Below, in pieces: positions 14,049-20,423 of a DNA stretch of 61,102 nt. The notes under the pieces were generated by a model. The model did not search any database and was not told the origin of the DNA. It saw only the letters and a program-made list of their open reading frames with translations. A program made the translations under genes and the position numbers. The DNA is from a virus. The DNA is taken from the IMG/VR virus record IMGVR_UViG_3300046171_000055, positions 1 through 61,102 of that record, one strand, 5' to 3'. The stretch's first letter is position 1. Each line of letters starts with the position of its first letter.

Positions 14049-14563
14049 AAAAATTAATATTTATATCAGCATTATCTGTGGTTGGATATGTGAGTAGTTC
14101 TGTGTCTTCAAAGACACAAACTGCTCAGACAGAGGTAAGTCAACAGACAGACTCTGTTCTAGTGGTACGGGAGGAAGTAGTTCCTCCCAAGCCATTGGCG
14201 ATAGACACATTGCTAGTTGCAATTATGTATGTAGAATCTAGACTAGACTCAACGGCATATGCAAAGAATGAAAATGCCGTAGGAGTTTTACAGATAAGAC
14301 CAATAATGGTTCGTGAAGTTAATAGAGTTCTAAAAAAGATGGGCAAGGAAGATAGATATACATTGAAAGACAGATGGAGTTTAGTGAAGTCAGTCGAGAT
14401 GTTTAATGTCATACGAGACTATCACCATAAAGAATCAGACTATGAAACCATAGCAAGATGTTGGAATGGTGGAAGGAGAGGTGATAGAAAAAAATCTACA
14501 CTTGTGTATTGGGAACGAGTTCAAATACAAATAAATAATATCAATCAAATTTTAAATAAATAG
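14045..14563 (+). CDS. Secreted lysozyme-like (transglycosylase SLT-type) protein
   Basis: 172 residues. Residues 1-19 look like a signal peptide (MKKLIFISALSVVGYVSSS). Residues 55-150 resemble the lysozyme-like SLT fold: LLVAIMYVESRLDS with Glu64 as the likely catalytic acid, ENAVGVLQIRP, and ARCWNGG. It would cleave peptidoglycan glycan strands in the periplasm. Its place in the early module, far from the endolysin, argues against late lysis and for early wall remodelling. Palindrome copy 5 encodes VSSKT (20-24) right after the signal peptide. A perfect GGGAGGAA/TTCCTCCC hairpin lies at 14169-14188. Confidence 0.75.
   Translation: MKKLIFISALSVVGYVSSSVSSKTQTAQTEVSQQTDSVLVVREEVVPPKPLAIDTLLVAIMYVESRLDSTAYAKNENAVGVLQIRPIMVREVNRVLKKMGKEDRYTLKDRWSLVKSVEMFNVIRDYHHKESDYETIARCWNGGRRGDRKKSTLVYWERVQIQINNINQILNK
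14102..14117. repeat. Dispersed 16-bp palindrome, copy 5
   Basis: GTGTCTTCAAAGACAC inside the secreted lysozyme-like gene, encoding VSSKT at residues 20-24. The flanking T and A add one pair to the arms. Confidence 0.95.
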
Positions 14564-14565
14564 TT

Positions 14566-14865
14566 ATGACAAACAAAGAACAAATAATCAAAGAGTTAAG
14601 AAGAAGAATGCAGATAGCTAGAGACACTCAAGCTATAGGCAGAGAAAGATACCTAGCTACACTCATAGAGGGTGTGAAGAATGAATTCAAACCTGCGTAT
14701 GACGATGAGGGAAAAAAGTTTAGCACCTGCTTTGACAATATGGAATTAAGTGGAAGCTTTTCAATGCAGTTGAGTTGGTGGAATAATTTTGCAGACTATG
14801 TGCAAGAACATAGAAACACTTGCTACAACAATGCTTGTGAATACGCAGATGAAAAAGAAAGATAA
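14566..14865 (+). CDS. Unknown early protein
   Basis: 99 residues. A charged helical N-terminus (KEQIIKELRRRMQIARDTQA) is followed by a part with Trp and Cys (MQLSWWNNFADYV, NTCYNNACEYAD). It starts 2 bp after the previous stop. It ends the first early transcription block, because a promoter at 14897-14904 follows. No family was recognised. Confidence 0.66.
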   Translation: MTNKEQIIKELRRRMQIARDTQAIGRERYLATLIEGVKNEFKPAYDDEGKKFSTCFDNMELSGSFSMQLSWWNNFADYVQEHRNTCYNNACEYADEKER

Positions 14866-14896
14866 GATTAGACTTGCGTATGTCTAAATTTAGTCT

Positions 14897-14904
14897 TATA
14901 TTTG
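14897..14904 (+). promoter_or_regulatory. Promoter for the amidotransferase-cyclotransferase gene
   Basis: TATATTTG (-7) with a TTG about 20 bp upstream (near 14874) matches the Bacteroidota spacing. Palindrome copy 6 lies between this promoter and the ATG at 14968, inside the 5' leader. Confidence 0.6.
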
Positions 14905-14930
14905 TCCAATCAATTATTAATCAGAGGTCT

Positions 14931-14946
14931 GTGTCTTCAAAGACAC
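14931..14946. repeat. Dispersed 16-bp palindrome, copy 6
   Basis: GTGTCTTCAAAGACAC in the leader of 14968-16038. GAGG and CCTC flank it at near-symmetric positions, which could lengthen an RNA hairpin. Confidence 0.95.
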
Positions 14947-14967
14947 TCCTCACAAATCAAATCAAAT

Positions 14968-16038
14968 ATGTGCGTAATTATTATTAAGCAGAAAAACAAT
15001 CAGATGTCAGAGGAAATAGCCAAGACCTCTGCAAGAATTAATCCTCACGGATTAGGAATTATTTGGCTAGATACTTTTGAAGTCGAGTATTATAAATCAA
15101 AAGACTATCGCAAGTTAATTACTAACCGACCTTTCATTGCTCACTTTAGATATGCAACTAAGGGTGCAGTCAACAAAGCAAACACTCATCCATTTGTATG
15201 TGGTAAAAACACAGATGAATTGCTTATGCACAATGGTACAATCAAAGGGTTAGGAGATGCTAAGATGTGCGACAGTAAAGTTCTAGCTAATAACTTAGGG
15301 TCAATGAATCGTATGCATTGGAAAAAACATTTAGAGCAGTATGACTCTCGATTTGTTTCAATCAATCTTCGTACTCGTTCATTTCAAATCTACAACAGAA
15401 ACCTATACACTTATCGAGATGGTATTTGGTATTCCAAAGCCAATGTATTACAAGACAATCTTATTGCAGTGTATGGTACACTAAAGAAAGGGTTTGGTAA
15501 CTACTACTCATACCTAACTAATGCAAAGCATTTAGGTAGAGGTAAGACTCAAGACAAATATCCTTTGTTGGTTGAGGGTTTACCATACTTGGTAGAAAAG
15601 AAAGATGTGGGTCACAATGTGGTGGTTGATGTGTTTAAGGTTAGTGATATGCAACTAAAGAATATTGACCAACTTGAAGGACATCCACGTTGGTACAAGC
15701 GAAAGCAAATACCAATTAAACTAAAGAATCGTACTCTAAATTGTTGGGTGTATTTCAATTCAAAAGACATCACAAACAAAGAGTATCACGAATCTTTTGA
15801 AAGAACCTACAGACAAGAACCACTCTTCACTTTTGAAGATGTTCAGCCAACTTATGATACCACTGAGTATCACGAGGCAATAGATATTGGTTGGTCTGAC
15901 ACAGACTTTCCAACTGAAACCACTCCAACTTGTGTCGATTGTTTCAGTGACTTGGAACACGATGCATTTCACAACTACTACTGCTCATCTTGTGGTGGTT
16001 GGTTCAAGGAAGATGAAGTATTAAAATTTAACGACTAA
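14968..16038 (+). CDS. Class II glutamine amidotransferase + gamma-glutamylcyclotransferase + zinc ribbon fusion
   Basis: 356 residues. The start is ATG 14968, because it exposes Cys2, the Ntn nucleophile (MCVIIIKQ). Domain 1 (1-150): NPHGLGI (26-31), FRYATKG with NTHPF (60-76) and MHNG (87-90) are class II glutaminase motifs, which release ammonia from glutamine. Domain 2 (about 165-290): YGTLKKGFGNY (169-179) and LEGHPRWYKR with Glu237 match the GGCT/AIG2-like cyclotransferase fold. Domain 3: C322-x2-C325 and C339-x2-C342 form a zinc ribbon. It has its own promoter and follows the amidoligase gene, so an amide or peptide pathway is likely. I do not know of a characterised protein with this order. 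Confidence 0.82.
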   Translation: MCVIIIKQKNNQMSEEIAKTSARINPHGLGIIWLDTFEVEYYKSKDYRKLITNRPFIAHFRYATKGAVNKANTHPFVCGKNTDELLMHNGTIKGLGDAKMCDSKVLANNLGSMNRMHWKKHLEQYDSRFVSINLRTRSFQIYNRNLYTYRDGIWYSKANVLQDNLIAVYGTLKKGFGNYYSYLTNAKHLGRGKTQDKYPLLVEGLPYLVEKKDVGHNVVVDVFKVSDMQLKNIDQLEGHPRWYKRKQIPIKLKNRTLNCWVYFNSKDITNKEYHESFERTYRQEPLFTFEDVQPTYDTTEYHEAIDIGWSDTDFPTETTPTCVDCFSDLEHDAFHNYYCSSCGGWFKEDEVLKFND

Positions 16039-16055
16039 TTATAAATCAGAATCAA

Positions 16056-16298
16056 ATGAAAATAGAATTAAACAGAATCAAAAGAATAGCAGAAGACATA
16101 AAGTCAGATGATGAATGGGTAAACGATAGCCATACATCAGCAGAGCATAAAGGAATTAAAGAAGGACTTGATATGTTAATCAGACATCTTGAACAGACAA
16201 ACCATCCAAGAGAGAAATGGTTCCACAAGGCAGACAAGAAGTTAATTGGTGGGTATTGGTATGTCAAAATAGCAGATATAAAATTAGGTAATGTCTAA
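16056..16298 (+). CDS. Unknown small early protein
   Basis: 80 residues, mostly charged helix (RIKRIAEDIKSDDEWVNDSH then EGLDMLIRHLEQTNH), with a C-terminal beta-like end (GGYWYVKIADIKLG). It is 17 bp after the fusion enzyme and is preceded by an ATCAGAATCAA leader of the type common in this module. No motif is seen. Confidence 0.66.
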   Translation: MKIELNRIKRIAEDIKSDDEWVNDSHTSAEHKGIKEGLDMLIRHLEQTNHPREKWFHKADKKLIGGYWYVKIADIKLGNV

Positions 16299-16336
16299 AT
16301 ATTTTACTACTTTAGTACAAATAAAAATCAAATCAA

Positions 16337-16579
16337 ATGGCAAGACTAATTAAAGCAAGTGGGGAGGTGCTACCAAACGTAGACATCTCCTCCCTAAAAA
16401 AAATGCAGGACTTAGTGCAGGGGTATATAGAGTTTATATATCTAAAAGACAATAGAGTCTTAATCTGTAACGAAGAAGGACTGCTTATGAATTTCCCACC
16501 AAATAAACAAGCAAGTAATATCTATGGTCATCGAGTCGTGGGCGATGTGGTAGTATGTGATATTACTGAAATCAAATAA
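16337..16579 (+). CDS. DUF3846-like protein
   Basis: 80 residues. The order LIKASGEV, LVQGYIEFIYLKDNRVLICN, NEEGLL, a later NKQASNIYG and GDVVV is that of DUF3846, a small phage and plasmid family of unknown function. The leader contains AAATCAAATCAAATG with the ATG included. Length is normal for the family. Confidence 0.72.
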   Translation: MARLIKASGEVLPNVDISSLKKMQDLVQGYIEFIYLKDNRVLICNEEGLLMNFPPNKQASNIYGHRVVGDVVVCDITEIK

Positions 16580-16585
16580 CACCTT

Positions 16586-16960
16586 ATGAAAAATATGATT
16601 CACCTACAACGTGAGCATCTCATCAGTCTAAAGCTAGACGGGGGAAGCAAAGAGGACATTCAAAAAGTACAACAAGCTATGGACAATGGCTCGTATGGAC
16701 ACAAAGAATTTAGATTAACTAGAAAGAAAATGAAACCAACAGAGTTTTTAAATATGTGGGGTAATCCACCGAACATTGAAGATAGTTGCGTTGAAGTTTA
16801 TTTATATCTAGGACTAAACTTTATTCAGAAATTACAACCCAATAAAGAAAAGAAAGAATATAAATATTATTGGGACAACCAAGAGAAGTCTAAAACTGCA
16901 AAGAAACTAGACACCGTAGAGAAAGGTATGTGCGAAGTTATCTTTGATAAATCTTATTAA
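16586..16960 (+). CDS. Unknown early protein
   Basis: 124 residues, hydrophilic, with an N-terminal helix (REHLISLKLDGGSKEDIQKV) and a Lys/Tyr-rich C-terminal half (NKEKKEYKYYWDNQEKSK). It starts 6 bp after the previous stop and ends 4 bp before the next ATG. No family was recognised. Confidence 0.64.
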   Translation: MKNMIHLQREHLISLKLDGGSKEDIQKVQQAMDNGSYGHKEFRLTRKKMKPTEFLNMWGNPPNIEDSCVEVYLYLGLNFIQKLQPNKEKKEYKYYWDNQEKSKTAKKLDTVEKGMCEVIFDKSY

Positions 16961-16964
16961 TATT

Positions 16965-17204
16965 ATGACAATCAATTTTAAATCATTTCAGGAGTCAGGT
17001 CAGATTCAAAATGTAAAAGGAATAGATGAAGCAGATAAGCTTCATAGGTTAACAACCGATGTTATTATCTACGTCAACAATCATTACATTGAGATGCTGA
17101 AAGATGGTAATTTTTTATACCGACCATCAGGTATAGGTCAAGGCAAGAGGTCTAAGGTTCTTGCTAATGTTGAGAAATACATATACAATTTAATTTATGG
17201 CTAA
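16965..17204 (+). CDS. Unknown small early protein
   Basis: 79 residues from ATG 16965 (a TTG at 16944 in frame is less likely). KLHRLTTDVIIYVNNHYIEM and RPSGIGQGKRSKVLANVEKY give mixed alpha/beta character. It overlaps the next gene by 8 bp. No known function. Confidence 0.62.
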   Translation: MTINFKSFQESGQIQNVKGIDEADKLHRLTTDVIIYVNNHYIEMLKDGNFLYRPSGIGQGKRSKVLANVEKYIYNLIYG

Positions 17205-17490
17205 GACAGAAGAGTTAATCAAAGAGGTAGGCAGAGAGGTAGTTATGCTATTGCTTGAAAAGAATAAAGCATATGGCGACACTGCAAACAAGCCACCGAA
17301 AATCTTCAGTAAACTTTCAGCGAAGGAAGGAATACTTGCAAGGATAGATGACAAGTTAAGCAGGATAAAAACTGTGGGTATCAATGACAAAACAGAAGAC
17401 ACCCTGCTTGACTTGATTGGCTATCTAATTCTGTACAGAGTACAGTGTAGGAAAGAAGAAGTGTCTTCAAAGACACAAGAAAAAAGTTAG
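17197..17490 (+). CDS. DUF1599/Nmad1-like (MazG-related) protein
   Basis: 97 residues. The core NKAYGDTANKPPKIFSK then ARIDDKLSRI and EDTLLDLIGYLILYR matches DUF1599, also called nucleotide-modification-associated domain 1, with the acidic helices of MazG-like pyrophosphatases. Related domains act in nucleotide metabolism, and a link to modified DNA bases has been proposed from gene context. No base-modifying enzyme was recognised here. Palindrome copy 7 encodes VSSKT (residues 89-93), so the element sits five codons from the end. It is co-transcribed with its neighbours. Confidence 0.76.
   Translation: MAKTEELIKEVGREVVMLLLEKNKAYGDTANKPPKIFSKLSAKEGILARIDDKLSRIKTVGINDKTEDTLLDLIGYLILYRVQCRKEEVSSKTQEKS
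17461..17476. repeat. Dispersed 16-bp palindrome, copy 7
   Basis: GTGTCTTCAAAGACAC near the 3' end of the DUF1599-like gene, encoding VSSKT at residues 89-93 of 97. Confidence 0.95.
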
Positions 17491-17496
17491 ACGAAA

Positions 17497-17528
17497 TTTG
17501 GAAAATTAATAAAAGTTTACTAAATTTA
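17497..17528 (+). promoter_or_regulatory. Candidate promoter for 17554-17757
   Basis: TTTG (17497-17500), then 20 bp, then TAAATTTA (17521-17528). The -7 box has A instead of the final G, so it is a weak match. It lies just after a palindrome copy. Confidence 0.45.
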
Positions 17529-17553
17529 CAGACAAATCAAAATCAAATCAATT

Positions 17554-17757
17554 ATGTCAAAAATGAAGCAAGTCTTCCAAGAAGAAAGGGAAGCAAACGT
17601 AGACCAAGATGGACTCTTGGATGCAGAATGGGAACAAATAAAAACCGTTCACGAAAGCCAAAGGCAAATGTTAAATCAAATCTTTGAAGCTTGGGGAGAA
17701 ATCTTTGGGGTCAAGGATGTTAAATCTAAATCAAATAATGAAGACGAAAATTTTTAA
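17554..17757 (+). CDS. Unknown acidic small protein
   Basis: 67 residues, acidic and helical (QVFQEEREANVDQDGLLDAE then ESQRQMLNQIFEAWGEIFG). The 5' leader holds AATCAAAATCAAATCAATT. Its 3' end overlaps the DnaA-like gene by 20 bp. It may be a partner or regulator of that gene; this is positional inference only. Confidence 0.62.
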   Translation: MSKMKQVFQEEREANVDQDGLLDAEWEQIKTVHESQRQMLNQIFEAWGEIFGVKDVKSKSNNEDENF

Positions 17758-18034
17758 TTTATATGTGGATAGAGTTTGCTTTCTATTTGGAATAGAAAAA
17801 GAAACTTTGTTTACCAAAACCAAACGAAGAGATGTAGTAGATGCAAGGCATTTGTTATATTACCTTTGTCATCAACGACCAATGAGGTTGGTATACATTC
17901 AGGAGTATATGGCAGAGAACGGATACGTTATTAATCATTCATCAATTCATCACGGAATAGCACAAGTAAAGCAGAAAGTGAAGGATGATGTTGATTATAT
18001 AAACGCAGTAAGTGAAGTAGTAGATGAAGTATAG
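17738..18034 (+). CDS. DnaA domain IV-like DNA-binding protein
   Basis: 98 residues from ATG 17738. VCFLFGIEKETLFTKTKRRD, then VDARHLLYYLCHQRP and YVINHSSIHHGIAQV follow the DnaA C-terminal (domain IV) helix-turn-helix plan, where the basic loop and the last HTH helix contact DnaA boxes. The ATPase domain of DnaA is absent. It may bind the phage origin or imitate DnaA at host sites. A second, more distant version is at 25218-25769. It overlaps both neighbours by a few codons. Confidence 0.66.
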   Translation: MKTKIFNLYVDRVCFLFGIEKETLFTKTKRRDVVDARHLLYYLCHQRPMRLVYIQEYMAENGYVINHSSIHHGIAQVKQKVKDDVDYINAVSEVVDEV

Positions 18035-18476
18035 TTTGGATGACATATATAATCAGTCTGTTAATGATACTTTTGCATTACAACTAGATGGAGATGGATA
18101 TGAATCTCGAATGGTTTATGGTACAAAAATTATCAAAGACAAATTAGATGGTAGCATTCAGATACTTAACACTGCAAGAGGAGGCGATTATTATTCTCAC
18201 CTAACAACTGAACAACTAAATAATTTTTTAGAAAAAGGTTGGAGGTATGGAGTTTTTGTCTTATCTTTGTCTAACTATCGTTCAAAGCTTGACATCATTG
18301 AGCAACGAATTAAATTGTTTATCAATGAGAAAAAGTCTGAGAAGCAGATACTACAATTAAAAGCTAGTCGAGAAAGAATCTTGGCTAAGTATAGTGAAAT
18401 CAATTTTAAATTAAATCAATTAAATCAATTAAATTATGGCAACAAAGTCAACAACGAAGAAGCTAACAACATTTGA
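18024..18476 (+). CDS. Unknown early protein
   Basis: 150 residues. The first half is mixed alpha/beta (DDIYNQSVNDTFALQLDGDG, TKIIKDKLDGSIQILN) and the second half a helical coiled-coil region (LDIIEQRIKLFINEKKSEKQ then QLKASRERILAKYSEINFKL). It overlaps the DnaA-like gene by 11 bp and the annealing protein gene by 41 bp. No family was recognised. Confidence 0.62.
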   Translation: MKYSLDDIYNQSVNDTFALQLDGDGYESRMVYGTKIIKDKLDGSIQILNTARGGDYYSHLTTEQLNNFLEKGWRYGVFVLSLSNYRSKLDIIEQRIKLFINEKKSEKQILQLKASRERILAKYSEINFKLNQLNQLNYGNKVNNEEANNI

Positions 18477-19074
18477 GAAGCTATCTTCAGTCAACGTAAA
18501 TAAATATGTTGAGAAGAAAAATGGTCTAACGTATTTGTCTTGGGCATTTGCGTGGGCAGAAACTAAGAAGCATTGTCCTGATGCTAAGTATGAAATCCTT
18601 GAAACAACTTATGATGATGCGATAGGTTTTATGTGTAACACACAAGTAACAATCGAAGGCGAAACCTTAGGTATGTGGTTACCCGTAATGGACACCAAGA
18701 ATCAATCAATGAAGAAGCATAAGTATTCTTACACAACTAGGTACGGAGAGAAAGAGGTAGCAGGAGCAACTACATTTGACATCAACAAAACTATGATGAG
18801 ATGTTTAGTTAAGAATCTAGCTATGTTTGGGTTGGGTATTTATATATATGCAGGAGAGGATATGCCAATGGAAGAAGAAAAGGTTGTGTCTTCAAAGACA
18901 CCAACGGCTAGTGGCAAACCAAAACTTGAAGTAGGAGATGAGAAGTGGGAGGCAATGGCTAACTTTTGTGTAGCTAATAAATCACTTGGTTACAAAAAGC
19001 TATGTGATAAGATTGGTACTAAGTATACATTGAGTGCAGGGGTTAAGAACGAAATCAAAAACTTAATCAAATGA
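18436..19074 (+). CDS. Single-strand annealing protein, Sak/DUF1071 type
   Basis: 212 residues. Core motifs: VEKKNGLTYLSWAFAWAE, LPVMD, DINKTMMRCLVKNLAMFGLG and IYAGEDMP, which is the DUF1071 (Sak-like, Rad52-like) recombinase signature. It anneals complementary single strands during phage recombination. It is followed by a RecB-like exonuclease (4-bp overlap) and an SSB-like protein, the usual partners. Palindrome copy 8 encodes VSSKT (151-155) exactly in the linker after the core, before a C-terminal domain (about 165-212) that may bind SSB or exonuclease. Confidence 0.86.
   Translation: MATKSTTKKLTTFEKLSSVNVNKYVEKKNGLTYLSWAFAWAETKKHCPDAKYEILETTYDDAIGFMCNTQVTIEGETLGMWLPVMDTKNQSMKKHKYSYTTRYGEKEVAGATTFDINKTMMRCLVKNLAMFGLGIYIYAGEDMPMEEEKVVSSKTPTASGKPKLEVGDEKWEAMANFCVANKSLGYKKLCDKIGTKYTLSAGVKNEIKNLIK
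18886..18901. repeat. Dispersed 16-bp palindrome, copy 8
   Basis: GTGTCTTCAAAGACAC inside the annealing protein gene, encoding VSSKT at residues 151-155 in the linker between the core and the C-terminal domain. Confidence 0.95.
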
Positions 19075-19793
19075 AAGAGGTAATAGAGAAACTAAAAGAT
19101 GACACCCAATACTATGGGGAGTTTGGTAAGCAGTTCTTATCTAATTCAGACATCGGCACACTACTAAAGAATCCTAGAGAGTTTGGATTACCACAAGATG
19201 ATAACGTAAACTTTCATAAAGGCAGATACTTTCATCAACTAATACTAGAACCTGAGAAGGCAAAGGAAACTAAGTTTATTGATGTGTCATCTAGAAACAC
19301 GAAGGCATACAAAGAACAAGCGACCAATGGTATTATAATGTTGGACAAGGAAGGTCAGGAGATTCGTGATTGTGTTCAAGCAATGATGGAAAACTTACCA
19401 TTCTTTGAAGGCATTCGTCAGGCAGGTAATGAGTATGAAGTTCCTGCAATTGCAGACATAAAGGGAATGAAGTGGAAAGGTAAAGCAGATATAGTTTGTA
19501 CAGACAAACTGATTGACCTGAAAACTACAGGTTCAATCTCTGATTTTAAATGGTCAGCACGAAAGTATAATTATGATAGTCAATGCTATATATACCAACA
19601 ACTATTTGGTAAGCCATTAGTATTCTATGTGGTTGATAAGACATCTAAACAATTAGGTATCTTTAGACCATCACAAGAATTTGTAGAACGTGGCGAACAA
19701 AAAGTTATACAAGCTATTGAAGTTCACAGAAAGTTTTTTGGAGAGAATCCAACGTATGATATAAATGAATATTATGTTGAAGAGACTCTTTAA
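19071..19793 (+). CDS. RecB-like PD-(D/E)XK exonuclease
   Basis: 240 residues, usual size for phage exonucleases (DUF3799/PDDEXK group). The catalytic set is visible: H55 (GRYFHQL), E121, D140 (GKADIV), D149-L-K151 (LIDLKTT) and Q171 with Y173 (SQCYIYQQ). It resects double-stranded DNA ends to load the annealing protein. It overlaps that gene by 4 bp (ATGA). The full active site predicts activity. Confidence 0.86.
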   Translation: MKEVIEKLKDDTQYYGEFGKQFLSNSDIGTLLKNPREFGLPQDDNVNFHKGRYFHQLILEPEKAKETKFIDVSSRNTKAYKEQATNGIIMLDKEGQEIRDCVQAMMENLPFFEGIRQAGNEYEVPAIADIKGMKWKGKADIVCTDKLIDLKTTGSISDFKWSARKYNYDSQCYIYQQLFGKPLVFYVVDKTSKQLGIFRPSQEFVERGEQKVIQAIEVHRKFFGENPTYDINEYYVEETL

Positions 19794-19920
19794 TAAAGTA
19801 AGTAAAAAGCAAGTGTTATGGTTTCAAGTTCCAATGAATTGTAACACTCGCAGAGAAAAGGATTTCCTTATCTCAGATTTATTAAATCAATTGGAACAAA
19901 AAATTAAAATCAATAAATAA
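19774..19920 (+). CDS. Small basic protein, unknown
   Basis: 48 residues: MLKRLFNKVSKKQVLWFQVP then CNTRREKDFLISDLLNQLEQ. It starts inside the exonuclease 3' end, and its TAA overlaps the ATG of the SSB-like gene, so it fits the operon exactly. Ordinary composition supports translation. No function is assigned; a helper of the recombination set is possible from position. Confidence 0.62.
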   Translation: MLKRLFNKVSKKQVLWFQVPMNCNTRREKDFLISDLLNQLEQKIKINK

Positions 19921-20192
19921 TGGCAGAAGAAAAAATTTTTGCAGATGGTTTCTCTTTTAAGAGAAACGACAATGCTCCCGAATTTGTAGTAGGGAAGCAG
20001 TCCATCAAGGTGGATGAAGCTATTGCGTTCTTAAAAAAGAATGCAAAGAACGGATGGGTAAACCTAGATATTAAACAAGCAAAAGGAGGCAACTACTATT
20101 GTGAGTTAGATACTTGGGTAGCTAAACCAAAAGCAGAACCTGCAGCAGCAGTCGCAGCAGACACTGCAAGTGGGGAAGACCTACCTTTCTAG
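19920..20192 (+). CDS. Single-stranded DNA-binding protein-like
   Basis: 90 residues. The N-terminal 65 residues look like a small beta-barrel protein (FSFKRNDNAPEFVVGKQ, NGWVNLDIKQAKGGNYYCEL). A flexible Ala/Pro-rich linker and an acidic tip ending GEDLPF resemble the SSB tail that recruits partner enzymes. It is much shorter than E. coli SSB (178). It lies beside annealing and exonuclease genes and closes this transcript: a palindrome copy overlaps the stop and a strong terminator follows. Confidence 0.7.
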   Translation: MAEEKIFADGFSFKRNDNAPEFVVGKQSIKVDEAIAFLKKNAKNGWVNLDIKQAKGGNYYCELDTWVAKPKAEPAAAVAADTASGEDLPF

Positions 20193-20207
20193 TGTCTTTA
20201 AAGACAC
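20192..20207. repeat. Dispersed 16-bp palindrome, copy 9 (perfect form)
   Basis: GTGTCTTTAAAGACAC, the only copy with a TA centre, making it a fully symmetric palindrome. Its first base is the last base of the SSB-like stop codon. Confidence 0.95.
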
Positions 20208-20227
20208 TGATTGTTTGTGTGTGTAAG

Positions 20228-20255
20228 GAGGGGGATTTAGTTCCCCCTCTTTTTT
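20228..20255 (+). terminator. Strong intrinsic terminator after the SSB-like gene
   Basis: GAGGGGGA-TTTAGT-TCCCCCTC followed by six T. It separates the recombination operon from the primase-helicase operon. Confidence 0.88.
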
Positions 20256-20368
20256 ACACCAACAATGTCAGAATGAAAGCATTTATACTTTCTATCTACT
20301 TTATTTTTATATATAATATTTTTTTATTTTCTTTACATTATAAGAAAAAAAACAACATATCAACATTT

Positions 20369-20390
20369 AGTACTGATAATCAACGAGTTA
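20369..20390 (+). promoter_or_regulatory. IHF-like site upstream of the primase gene
   Basis: Contains AATCAACGAGTTA (fits WATCAANNNNTTR) in a 22-bp block that matches 10592-10613 at 18 positions. The surrounding 20256-20423 is AT-rich, non-coding, and must hold the promoter of the primase gene. Confidence 0.4.
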
Positions 20391-20423
20391 CAAAAATCAA
20401 ATCAACATTAAATCAACAGACAG

